DNA of 32,866 nucleotides from a virus, in the IMG/VR virus record IMGVR_UViG_3300044633_000308, positions 1 to 32,866 of that record, one strand, 5' to 3'. The position numbers were made by a program, and so were the translations under genes. Positions 6,410 through 14,128 of this stretch are shown here, one piece after another. Each line of letters begins with the position of its first letter. The first letter of the stretch is position 1. Under the pieces are notes generated by a model. That model saw only the letters and a program-made list of their open reading frames with translations, had not been told where the DNA came from and did not search any database.

Positions 6410-6847
6410 GTGATTGAACAACTTGCACAACGAGACAGCGACTGGCGATTGATGGCTTTCAAGATTACGAAAGACAAAGACCTTGCTGACGATATTGTGC
6501 AGGAGATGTATTTAAAAGCGCACACGTTCAAAAATATAAATAATTCGTACATTTACACCATCTTACGAAACTTGTTTTACGATAGTTTAAAGACAAAAGA
6601 AATACTAATCGATGACTTTACAAGGTTTGAGATTATTGATGATGAATACGTAACGCTCCCGGAGTTTGATGAACTTTCAAAGCGGCTAACTTGGTACGAA
6701 AAAACAATGTTTGTTTGCTCAACATTAGAGGGGCAAAGACCATTTTCAAGGCAAACAGGTATTCACATCCAAACAGTTCACAGAATTAATAAAATGGTAA
6801 AAGAGAAATTGATATGGCAAGTAAAAAACCAAAACTCGGAACAATAG
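6410..6847 (+). CDS. Small sigma-70-like factor
   Basis: A 145-residue protein with the two core parts of an ECF-type sigma factor. Region 2 is seen in DSDWRLMAFKITKDKDLADDIVQEMYLKA (residues 9-37, split here by known motif limits) and NSYIYTILRNLFYDSLK. A C-terminal helix-turn-helix like region 4 is seen in FSRQTGIHIQTVHRINKMVKEKL. Such genes regularly stand just before the terminase genes in Bacteroidota phages and may direct host RNA polymerase to late promoters. The start is GTG at 6410, because the stop of the lipoprotein gene ends at 6408. The AGTCTTA motif before three late genes is a candidate target. Confidence 0.75.
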   Translation: MIEQLAQRDSDWRLMAFKITKDKDLADDIVQEMYLKAHTFKNINNSYIYTILRNLFYDSLKTKEILIDDFTRFEIIDDEYVTLPEFDELSKRLTWYEKTMFVCSTLEGQRPFSRQTGIHIQTVHRINKMVKEKLIWQVKNQNSEQ

Positions 6848-7110
6848 TAAAAGAGATCACAGATGCAGTTGGAATTAAGCAATGTGCCAAATGTGAGGAC
6901 AGACAATTCACTATGGATAAATGGACTCACAAAAAGCCTATTTGTAAAATCGATTGTAAGGACTGCCAAGAGTTTAATAGTGATAATCCTAACATCCCAG
7001 CCTTATATCTTAAATACTTCGGCTTGGATAACACCAACACCAAAAGCGAAAAGATAATGGCGATAATGGTAAAGGATTTAGATAAATTATTTAACGATGG
7101 GGAGAACTAA
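6814..7110 (+). CDS. Hypothetical CxxC protein between sigma-like factor and terminase
   Basis: A 98-residue protein with CAKC near residue 24 and CKIDCKDC near 45-52, suggesting a small metal-binding site. It overlaps the sigma-like gene by 34 bases and the terminase small subunit gene by 14. The position between the two is conserved in type for many Bacteroidota phages, so it may belong to packaging or late control. I cannot name a family. Confidence 0.6.
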   Translation: MASKKPKLGTIVKEITDAVGIKQCAKCEDRQFTMDKWTHKKPICKIDCKDCQEFNSDNPNIPALYLKYFGLDNTNTKSEKIMAIMVKDLDKLFNDGEN

Positions 7111-7501
7111 ATACATAGAAACACCCGAAAAGCTAAAAGAGTACTTTCATTGCTATCAAAAGGAAACTAAAAACAATCCTTTTATAGTTAAAGATTGGGT
7201 TGGAAAAGATGCTTTGGAAGTTTACAAAGAAAAGGAACGACCTCTTACTATTGAGGGGTTTGAATGTTGGTTAGCAGATAATGATATTATTTCCGATTTA
7301 GGAGACTATTTAAGGAATAAAGATAACCGATACGATGATTATGCAACTATCTGTTCATATATTAAAAAACACACACGTAAAGACCAAATCGAGGGCGGGA
7401 TGGCTGGAGTGTACAATCCGAGCATAACTCAAAGATTAAACGGGTTGACCGAGCAAGTTCAAAATACTATAATTGCAGAGCAACCACTATTTCCGGACTA
7501 A
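7097..7501 (+). CDS. terS: Terminase small subunit
   Basis: A 134-residue DNA-packaging protein that should recognise the phage genome and regulate the large subunit. The N-terminus (TPEKLKEYFHCYQKE, PLTIEGFECWLADN) and the C-terminal KDQIEGGMAGVYNPSITQRL followed by NGL match the small-subunit family common in Bacteroidota phages (gp3-like). It overlaps the large-subunit gene by one base (TAATG) and the upstream gene by 14, so expression is tightly coupled. Confidence 0.88.
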   Translation: MGRTKYIETPEKLKEYFHCYQKETKNNPFIVKDWVGKDALEVYKEKERPLTIEGFECWLADNDIISDLGDYLRNKDNRYDDYATICSYIKKHTRKDQIEGGMAGVYNPSITQRLNGLTEQVQNTIIAEQPLFPD

Positions 7502-8664
7502 TGTTCATTCGAACCACAGTAATAAATAAAATACTTAATTTGACAAAATTTGTCAAAGGAATACAAGGAGGCACTTCAGCGGGGAAAACCTTTGGAGTGC
7601 TTCCTATTTTAATTAACCTCGCAACCAAAACAGAGTTAACCGAAATTAGTGTAGTCGCTGAATCAATCCCGCATCTCAAACGTGGTGCAATGAAAGATTT
7701 TAAAAAGATAATGAAAGAGACCGGCAGATGGTTTGACAATCGATGGAACGCAACCGATTTTAAATACACTTTTGCCAACGGTTCTCAAATAGAGTTTTTT
7801 TCAGCGGATAATGATGCAAAGTTAAGAGGTGCAAGGCGTGATTATCTTTATATGAACGAAGCGAACAATATGGTATTTCACGCTTATACCGAACTTGCCT
7901 CACGAACTAAATTAGGAGTTTATTTAGATTGGAATCCAACAAACGAATTTTGGTTCCACACCGAACTCCAAAACGATAGCGATGTAGATTTCATAATCGT
8001 AAACTATTTAGATAACGAAGCGTGTCCTGAATCAGCTTTAAACTTTATAAACAAAGCAAAGGTAAAGGCGTTAACTTCATCGTATTGGGATAACTGGTAC
8101 AAGGTTTACGGATTAGGGCAACTCGGAACCCTGGAGGGCGTTATATTCGAAAATTACGAGTTAATAGATACAATACCCACAGAGGCAAAGTTAATCGGTT
8201 ACGGGTTAGATTTTGGATATAGCAACGATCCGAGCGCACTAATCGAGGTTCACGAATACGATGGTAAAATAATTTGCAACGAGGTAATATATTCGACCTC
8301 ACTACTCAACTCCGATATAATAAACTTAATGAGCCACGATAAACGCCTGCCAATTTGGGCCGATAGTGCAGAGCCGAAAAGCATCGAGGAAATAAGGCGA
8401 GCAGGATATAATATTAAAGCGGTTGTAAAGGGTGCTGATTCAATTAATTTTGGGATTTCGGTACTGCAACAAAGGCAAATGTTAATCACAAAGTCAAGCG
8501 TGAACCTAATCAAAGAATTGAGAGCGTATAGTTGGGATGTTGATAAGACTGGCAAGAAACTTAACAAGCCGATTGACTCGATGAATCACGCTATTGATGC
8601 GCTTCGATACTTCGCGATGATGCAACTTGCAATTAAACCTACACGAAAAGTAATAATTACATAA
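7501..8664 (+). CDS. terL: Terminase large subunit
   Basis: The packaging motor and nuclease, 387 residues, PBSX-like type. The ATPase half has Walker A GGTSAGKT at residues 23-30 and a Walker B region RRDYLYMNEAN near 112-122. The nuclease half shows the acidic metal-binding segments GLDFGYSNDPSA, IWADSAEPKSI and NHAIDALRYFAMM. Length is typical. The gene starts within the stop of the small subunit and ends 29 bases before the first AGTCTTA motif. The packaging type (headful or cohesive ends) cannot be read from this alone; the variant overlap at the contig ends fits circular permutation. Confidence 0.95.
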   Translation: MFIRTTVINKILNLTKFVKGIQGGTSAGKTFGVLPILINLATKTELTEISVVAESIPHLKRGAMKDFKKIMKETGRWFDNRWNATDFKYTFANGSQIEFFSADNDAKLRGARRDYLYMNEANNMVFHAYTELASRTKLGVYLDWNPTNEFWFHTELQNDSDVDFIIVNYLDNEACPESALNFINKAKVKALTSSYWDNWYKVYGLGQLGTLEGVIFENYELIDTIPTEAKLIGYGLDFGYSNDPSALIEVHEYDGKIICNEVIYSTSLLNSDIINLMSHDKRLPIWADSAEPKSIEEIRRAGYNIKAVVKGADSINFGISVLQQRQMLITKSSVNLIKELRAYSWDVDKTGKKLNKPIDSMNHAIDALRYFAMMQLAIKPTRKVIIT

Positions 8665-8696
8665 ACAAAACGACAATTTTTAGTCTTATTAATATG
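8665..8696 (+). promoter_or_regulatory. Candidate late promoter or translation leader, copy 1
   Basis: ACAAA at 8665-8669 and AGTCTTA at 8682-8688, then five bases to the ATG at 8694. The same elements with the same spacing recur at 16009-16040 and 18802-18833. This copy and the third share TTTTAGTCTTATTAATATGA. It differs from the host-type TAnnTTTG box. Confidence 0.6.
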
Positions 8697-9398
8697 AGAG
8701 TAGTAATTCCAACAGATTTAAAAGAAATAACCCTATCGCAGTACAAGCGTTACCAAAAAGTCGTAGCCGACAATGCGGATGATGAAACGTACATTTGCAT
8801 TCAGATGGTTGCGATATTCTGTAACATAGAAGTTGCCGATGTGATGAAACTTCCAGCGCTGGAGTTTGCCGATATAGTAAAAACAATTTCGCAAACGCTC
8901 GACCAATCTCCTGCACTTACACGCACGTTCAAAATGAATGGCGTTAATTACGGATTTATTCCTAATATGGAACGAATCTCACTAGGGGAACACGCAACCA
9001 TTGACACGTGTATGGGCAAAGATGAACTCACAGAGTTGATGCTTTCAGTAATGTACCGACCGATAACGAAAAGCCTAAAAGTAAACGGAGAAAAATATTA
9101 CGAGATTGAGGAGTTTTCAGGCGATGAATCTCTTGCTTTAAATTTCAACGATACACCTATGCACATAGTTAGAGGCGCAATGGTTTTTTTTTGGAGTTTA
9201 TTCAGCGAATTATTACAGACTACCCTTTGCTCTATTCCCAAGATGGCAGCGAGGGAGAAGCTGAATTTGGAGGAAGTTTTACCGAACGCTGGGGATGGTA
9301 CCAATCTTTTATCACAATTGCAAGAGAACTTAAAATTAGAATTTCAGACGTTGGAAAAGAACCTCTTTTTGAATCACTCACGTTATTATCTTACTTGA
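8694..9398 (+). CDS. Tail assembly chaperone-like protein, zero-frame product
   Basis: A 234-residue protein in the first position after the terminase. The N-terminal 165 residues (LKEITLSQYKRYQ, then YRPITKSLKVNGEKYYEI and MHIVRGAMVFF) look like a Bacteroidota phage assembly protein of the gpG type. A run of nine T at 9184-9192 lies in codons 164-167 and can shift ribosomes to the -1 frame. The zero-frame C-terminus (LFSELLQTTL, then LPNAGDGTNLLSQLQENL) also looks protein-like, so two products with different ends are expected. Tail role is inferred from the frameshift design and the neighbours. Confidence 0.7.
   Translation: MRVVIPTDLKEITLSQYKRYQKVVADNADDETYICIQMVAIFCNIEVADVMKLPALEFADIVKTISQTLDQSPALTRTFKMNGVNYGFIPNMERISLGEHATIDTCMGKDELTELMLSVMYRPITKSLKVNGEKYYEIEEFSGDESLALNFNDTPMHIVRGAMVFFWSLFSELLQTTLCSIPKMAAREKLNLEEVLPNAGDGTNLLSQLQENLKLEFQTLEKNLFLNHSRYYLT
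9184..9192 (+). other. Probable -1 ribosomal frameshift site (T9)
   Basis: The zero frame reads GTT TTT TTT TGG, so the run contains the slippery heptamer T TTT TTT. The -1 frame is closed by a TAG at 9170-9172 and is then open to 9451. It has no ATG at all, and its only initiator-like codon is the TTG at 9191 inside the slip site. Both facts favour frameshifting over independent initiation. Confidence 0.65.
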
Positions 9399-9451
9399 TT
9401 GATGAAAGCAAAGAGGAAGCACGTAGAATAAAACAAACACAACAGAAATGA
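9191..9451 (+). CDS. -1 frame extension of the tail assembly chaperone (gpGT-like)
   Basis: An 86-codon frame ending at 9451 with clearly protein-like content: FTERWGWYQSFITIARELKI, then GKEPLFESLTLLSYLIDESK and a basic tail. The RWGWY...LA...PL.E.L.YL pattern is familiar from Bacteroidota phage tail regions. Fused by a -1 slip at 9184-9192 it would give a protein of about 252 residues sharing 166 with the zero-frame product. It overlaps that product for over 200 bases in another frame, so this DNA is dual-coding. The alternative is a TTG-initiated separate protein. It overlaps the next gene by 4 bases. Confidence 0.7.
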   Translation: MEFIQRIITDYPLLYSQDGSEGEAEFGGSFTERWGWYQSFITIARELKIRISDVGKEPLFESLTLLSYLIDESKEEARRIKQTQQK

Positions 9452-9909
9452 ACCAATACTACACTTGTTTAAACTTCATCCGAGATAGCATAAAAGATGC
9501 TCCTTTCGTTAATACAATCACGCAGGGAACGGATATAATCGATAATGTAAAGAAAAATATATTTCCATTAGCGCATATTAATATAACGAGCGCATCTGCA
9601 CCCGGACAAAGCAATACCTTTACTTTTGAGATTGCGGTCCTAGATATTCGCAACGTGTCAAAGGTAAAATCAAATAATAAGTTTCTAGGCAACGATAATG
9701 AGATTGACAATTTAAACACTTGCCACGCCATTATAAATTACGCCTTAACCAAAATGCAGTTAACGAGAAATGAGTTTGATATTGAGATTGAAAACGTTTC
9801 AGATTTAACGCCTATACTTTTAGAATTTACGAATATGTTAGACGGATGGAAAGTGGATTTAACGCTTTCTATTCCAAACAACGCAATGAGTGTTTGTTGT
9901 GAAGATTGA
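9448..9909 (+). CDS. Tail terminator or head-tail joining-like protein
   Basis: A 153-residue protein with the general look of small tail-completion proteins: N-terminal helix (YYTCLNFIRDSIKDAPFVNTI), central strands (FPLAHINITSASA, TFTFEIAVLDIRNVSK), and a C-terminal DGWKVDLTLSIPN. It precedes an HK97 gp10-like gene, the order seen in neck and tail-completion cassettes. The function is inferred from size, fold impression and neighbours, not from a named motif. Confidence 0.5.
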   Translation: MNQYYTCLNFIRDSIKDAPFVNTITQGTDIIDNVKKNIFPLAHINITSASAPGQSNTFTFEIAVLDIRNVSKVKSNNKFLGNDNEIDNLNTCHAIINYALTKMQLTRNEFDIEIENVSDLTPILLEFTNMLDGWKVDLTLSIPNNAMSVCCED

Positions 9910-10444
9910 TAACGTTCAGCAGGCTTTAAATGAGTTCGGAAAACTTGTTATTGATCGGGCGAAGTCTAACTTAAAGAAAGGAGGCAAATACGGTTCACAT
10001 AATACAAGTAACAAGTTGACCGACTCTTTGAGATTTGAAACAAAGGAAATGCCCAGAAGTATTGCATTTGATTTTTACGCTGAAAGCTATTGGAAGTTTT
10101 TAGATTATGGAGTTAAAGGTAAAATTTCAAGCGCCAAAGCACCTAACTCACCTTATAAGTACGGAAGTGGCAAAGGACCAAAAGGAGGTTTAAGACGTGC
10201 GATTGATAGCTGGGTAGTTCGCAAAGGACTTGCAGGAACAAGAGGCAAAGATGGGCGATTTACTACACGTAAGCAAATGGTATCAATGATAAGCCGAAGT
10301 ATCTATTTAAAGGGTACACCCGAAACAAAGTTTTTTAGAGAGGCGTTTGATACGAGTTACAAAAGTTTGGATGAAAATATAGTTGAGAAATACGGTTTGG
10401 ATGTTGAAACGTTTTTAAAGTTCACGTTAAAAGAAATAAAATGA
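9890..10444 (+). CDS. HK97 gp10-like head-tail completion protein
   Basis: A 184-residue protein similar in plan to HK97 gp10-type neck proteins: N-terminal helix (QQALNEFGKLVIDRAKSNLKKGG), then TSNKLTDSLRFE, a strand pair, and YWKFLDYGVKG, typical of the family. A Lys/Gly-rich loop follows. Near the end KGTPETKFFREAFD matches the usual C-terminal helix. It starts at GTG 9890 or GTG 9899, inside the previous gene. It should act at the connector between head and tail. Confidence 0.65.
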   Translation: MFVVKIDNVQQALNEFGKLVIDRAKSNLKKGGKYGSHNTSNKLTDSLRFETKEMPRSIAFDFYAESYWKFLDYGVKGKISSAKAPNSPYKYGSGKGPKGGLRRAIDSWVVRKGLAGTRGKDGRFTTRKQMVSMISRSIYLKGTPETKFFREAFDTSYKSLDENIVEKYGLDVETFLKFTLKEIK

Positions 10445-11532
10445 AAGTAATATTTGTTCGAAGTCCTTATAAAATTTTAGTTGATGAAGCTACGCAGGTT
10501 TATACTAAATGTGTAGTTGATATAGCTGACCCTTCTGGAGTGTTACCAACCAAAACCGTAACGCTAGAAAAGCAAATACCTGACACAGTTAATCGGGATT
10601 GCTGGTTTAATATTTCGCCTTACATAAAAGATGATATTGAGAACATCGCACCTAGCGCAATCACTCCAACGGATGAAGATGCTAATATGTGGCGATTAGT
10701 TACAGTTAATACCTATTGGAAAGTAGATTTAAACGATGAATGGACTTTATTAGAAGAACAAGCATTTGTCGCAGTAAATGGATATAACAATTATCAAGGC
10801 GGTTACAATCAATCATCAACGGAAGATGTTATTTGTTTAACAAATGCAGATGTGAATATTTACAGAGCCGATGACAACCAATATTTTAACGTGCTAGTTG
10901 ATTACAATAATAGCGATGGGTACGATTTGGTTTACCGATACAGAAATTTAGCCGGAACAACTATTGAAAACGTAGTTATATTTGATGCAGACGATGCGAG
11001 ATTAGGAGTTTTTATGTTAAAAGTACCTTATCGAACTGCAACGGCAGGACTTGAAAACGGAAATAGCGTACAGGTTAGATACGATACAAGCGGAGCAGTT
11101 CCAGCACAACCGTTCGTTTACTTCTTAAATGGGGATGATTGTCTTTACACTCCAATAAAATGCACGTTTATTAACTCAAAAGGTGGTTGGCAGTACTTAA
11201 CATTCTTTAAAGCACGTACAGATAGTTATGAAGTAAAGAGCAAAGGGTTTAATTTGTTAGCCGATGCAGTTGATTACAACCCATTAAGAGGGCAAAAGAA
11301 AGAGTTTAACTTCGATATGAAGCAAAGCGTTAAACTAAATACTGGGTGGGTGGATGAAAACACAATCGAGTTACTTGTTGAACTACTATCTAGCGAAACT
11401 ATACTACTCGATAACGAACCAGTTACCTTAAAAGACAAATCAATCCAAAAGAAAACTAGGTTAAGAGATAAGATGATTAACTACGAAATGAGTTTTGAGT
11501 ACGCATTTAACTTAATAAACGATGTAGATTAA
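10441..11532 (+). CDS. Structural tail protein (baseplate or distal-tail candidate)
   Basis: A 363-residue, beta-rich protein without membrane segments. The segment CTFINSKGGWQYLTFFKA near residue 240 is a pattern I associate with tail-tip structural proteins next to tape measure genes in Bacteroidota phages. The last 80 residues (WVDENTIELLVELLSSETIL) are helical. It overlaps the gp10-like gene by 4 bases and abuts the 822-residue tail protein with no gap. A baseplate or distal-tail role is inferred. Confidence 0.5.
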   Translation: MKVIFVRSPYKILVDEATQVYTKCVVDIADPSGVLPTKTVTLEKQIPDTVNRDCWFNISPYIKDDIENIAPSAITPTDEDANMWRLVTVNTYWKVDLNDEWTLLEEQAFVAVNGYNNYQGGYNQSSTEDVICLTNADVNIYRADDNQYFNVLVDYNNSDGYDLVYRYRNLAGTTIENVVIFDADDARLGVFMLKVPYRTATAGLENGNSVQVRYDTSGAVPAQPFVYFLNGDDCLYTPIKCTFINSKGGWQYLTFFKARTDSYEVKSKGFNLLADAVDYNPLRGQKKEFNFDMKQSVKLNTGWVDENTIELLVELLSSETILLDNEPVTLKDKSIQKKTRLRDKMINYEMSFEYAFNLINDVD

Positions 11533-14001
11533 ATGAAAAACGTTGCACTATACATTTATATCGACGAGTTAATTGATGACGTTATAACGCCAATTAGACA
11601 CCGTTTGGAATTGTTTGCGGATGAATCAATTTCCGTTACTTCATCCATTCAAAATTTTAGGGATTTAGGTAAGATTTTTACGGACTATTCAAAGGCATTT
11701 ACTATTCCGGCATCGAGCCACAATAACAAAATTTTATATCATTGGTACAATAGCGAAGTAGGAGCAACAATTATAGATAACCCTTTGAGTTTAACCGATG
11801 CATTTGACCATAGAATAACTTACTACGGTTATATTGAAATTGACACTATTCCTTTTAGGTTTGGAAAGTGGTCTTTAAAAGGAAGTAAGAAAACAGACAA
11901 TAAAATTGAAAGTTACTCGATTAATTTTACGGGTAATTTAGTGCAATTAAAGGAAAGGTTTAAGGCTGATAAATTAAACTCACTAGCTTACTTTGAGGAT
12001 GGCGCGAGAATTAGTTACTACGATGAGTTAAATCACCTTTACGACCTTACAAATGTTCAAGCAAGGGTTACGGATGATAATTATGATATACTTTACCCAT
12101 TAATAGGAACTAAAAGAAAATTATTTTTAGCAGCAGGAGCAACCGCAGCCGATAATATTTCAACTACTGCGGGAAAATTATTATTTAACGAGATATTTCC
12201 AGCGATACGAGTAACAAAAATTTTAGAGTATATTCAAGGCGCATACGGAATTACCTTTACTGGCGCATTTATTCAAAGTTTGACTTTTAGCAAATTGTTT
12301 CTTTATCTTAAAAATCAAGATGAATTTACGATTAGACCGGAACAATTAAAAATTGACTTTACTGCTAAAGCATCTGACACAATTATTGAAGATGTATTTG
12401 GCGCTTTTATAGACACAGAAATAGGAGCGGGGTTTGATGATTTAGATTTAACAACAGATTTATTGACTTATAATTTTAACGCTATAAATCAATTTTACAA
12501 TCCACCAGCAACACCAATTAACAATACAATTTTTATAAATAGAGAATTAAGTTTAAAAATTACAACAGCATCAACAAATCCCTACAATGTTTATGTTTAT
12601 AATAATGGAGTATTATTTACATCTACATTAAACCGAGTCGGAAATATAAATTACTTAATAAATGTAAGTAACGTTGGTCCAGAATATTTATTTACTTTTT
12701 TTGTAAGTTCGGAATTAGGTATAACTTTTACAAGTGAGTTAATTCAAAGAAAAAGAAGAATAGGTTTTTACTCGACTGGTGTATATTCTGAATATCAAAA
12801 ATTAACAGCCACAAGCCCATCACAAACAACAGTATCAAATATTGATATAAAATCATTTGTCCCTGATATAACCGTTGTTTCATTTATGGAGGGTTTGATT
12901 AAGATGTTTAATTTGATGGTAATACCAACATCTGACACTTCATTTAATTTACAACCGTTACCCGATTACTATTTAGACGGTCAGAACATCGATATAACGC
13001 AGTATGTGGATACAGATTCAATCGACATAAACCCTCCACAATTATTCAAACGTATATCGTTCAAATACCAAAAGTCTGAAAATGCTTTAAATGAAATTTT
13101 CAGAGGTTTATTCAACAAAGAATATGGCGACTTAAATTTTGAAAATCAAAATAGTGCATTTGCGGAAACTTACGAAGTAGCGTTACCTTTTGAAAATTTT
13201 ATGTTTGACCGCGAAACTGGAACGGATTTTATCACTGCGACAATGTTTAATAAAGATAATAACGCATACGTTCCAAAGCCGAGTTTAATTTATTGCAATG
13301 GGGTGCAGCCAGTAACTCCCGACATTAAAATATCAGATACTACAAATACAAATAACATATCGGAATATGTTAGGTTTAACAATGAGTTGCCTTTAGCAAG
13401 TACAGATTTAAGTTACGTTCAATCTTTAAATTGGGGTGCTGAAATTTCATCTTGGTTTTTAGATATTAATTTTACAGGATTATACGATAAGTTTTATAGC
13501 GGATACATTGAAAATCTATTTAACCAACGTACTAGAATACTTAAATTAAAAGCTATGCTTCCAACATCTTTGATTTGCTCAATTAAGTTAAAAGATAAAT
13601 TAATAGTTTCAAATAAACGATACATAATCAACACAATGACACCCGAACTAACAAGCGGCAAAACTTCCTTTGAGTTGATTTTAGATAATAGCGAACCATC
13701 GCAAATAGGAAGCGAGATTTTAAGATTAACAAACATTCAAACAATGACTCTTGACAATACAGCGCAATCAATCGAGTTGCAAGTATTCTTAAAAGACTTT
13801 GATTTGTGGCGTTCAAAACTAGCAACGGGATACTTAGTAGGGACTTACACAAGCGGTGGAAATGTTTACGAAGATGGGCTTTTAAATGTTGCAGTTCCAG
13901 CAAATACAACCGGAGTTAATCGAACTGACAATGTATTATTAGAGTACTTTGAAGGCGCAGTTTCAACAACTATTCAAATCCAAATCAATCAATATGCTTA
14001 A
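11533..14001 (+). CDS. Large tail structural protein (baseplate hub candidate)
   Basis: An 822-residue protein, largely beta, rich in N, T, Y and F. The N-terminus LFADESISVTSSIQNFRDLG followed by KIFTDYSKAFTIPAS is characteristic of a conserved large structural protein in flavobacterial phages. A middle part (VSFMEGLIKMFNLMVIPTSD) recalls hub-type domains. A role in the tail tip is inferred from size and from its place directly before the tape measure. The stop overlaps the ATG of a 44-codon frame. Confidence 0.55.
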   Translation: MKNVALYIYIDELIDDVITPIRHRLELFADESISVTSSIQNFRDLGKIFTDYSKAFTIPASSHNNKILYHWYNSEVGATIIDNPLSLTDAFDHRITYYGYIEIDTIPFRFGKWSLKGSKKTDNKIESYSINFTGNLVQLKERFKADKLNSLAYFEDGARISYYDELNHLYDLTNVQARVTDDNYDILYPLIGTKRKLFLAAGATAADNISTTAGKLLFNEIFPAIRVTKILEYIQGAYGITFTGAFIQSLTFSKLFLYLKNQDEFTIRPEQLKIDFTAKASDTIIEDVFGAFIDTEIGAGFDDLDLTTDLLTYNFNAINQFYNPPATPINNTIFINRELSLKITTASTNPYNVYVYNNGVLFTSTLNRVGNINYLINVSNVGPEYLFTFFVSSELGITFTSELIQRKRRIGFYSTGVYSEYQKLTATSPSQTTVSNIDIKSFVPDITVVSFMEGLIKMFNLMVIPTSDTSFNLQPLPDYYLDGQNIDITQYVDTDSIDINPPQLFKRISFKYQKSENALNEIFRGLFNKEYGDLNFENQNSAFAETYEVALPFENFMFDRETGTDFITATMFNKDNNAYVPKPSLIYCNGVQPVTPDIKISDTTNTNNISEYVRFNNELPLASTDLSYVQSLNWGAEISSWFLDINFTGLYDKFYSGYIENLFNQRTRILKLKAMLPTSLICSIKLKDKLIVSNKRYIINTMTPELTSGKTSFELILDNSEPSQIGSEILRLTNIQTMTLDNTAQSIELQVFLKDFDLWRSKLATGYLVGTYTSGGNVYEDGLLNVAVPANTTGVNRTDNVLLEYFEGAVSTTIQIQINQYA

Positions 14002-14128
14002 ACAAATACTAGATATGCTACAAATAGCAGAGGACTATAAAGGCAACGAAATAATCGAAATCGCAAAAGGCAAATATCAATATACAAATAATTGGGAATT
14101 ATTTAAAAAAGCAGCAAAATGGCAATAG
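13994..14128 (+). CDS. Hypothetical 44-aa protein between tail and tape measure genes
   Basis: A short frame that overlaps the end of the 822-residue gene by 8 bases and the start of the tape measure gene by 10. This bridges an otherwise unused 117-base gap. The product (QILDMLQIAEDYKGNEIIEIAKG) is a small helical protein. The position resembles that of small tape-measure chaperones. Support is the neat overlap at both ends and normal composition. Confidence 0.55.
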   Translation: MLKQILDMLQIAEDYKGNEIIEIAKGKYQYTNNWELFKKAAKWQ

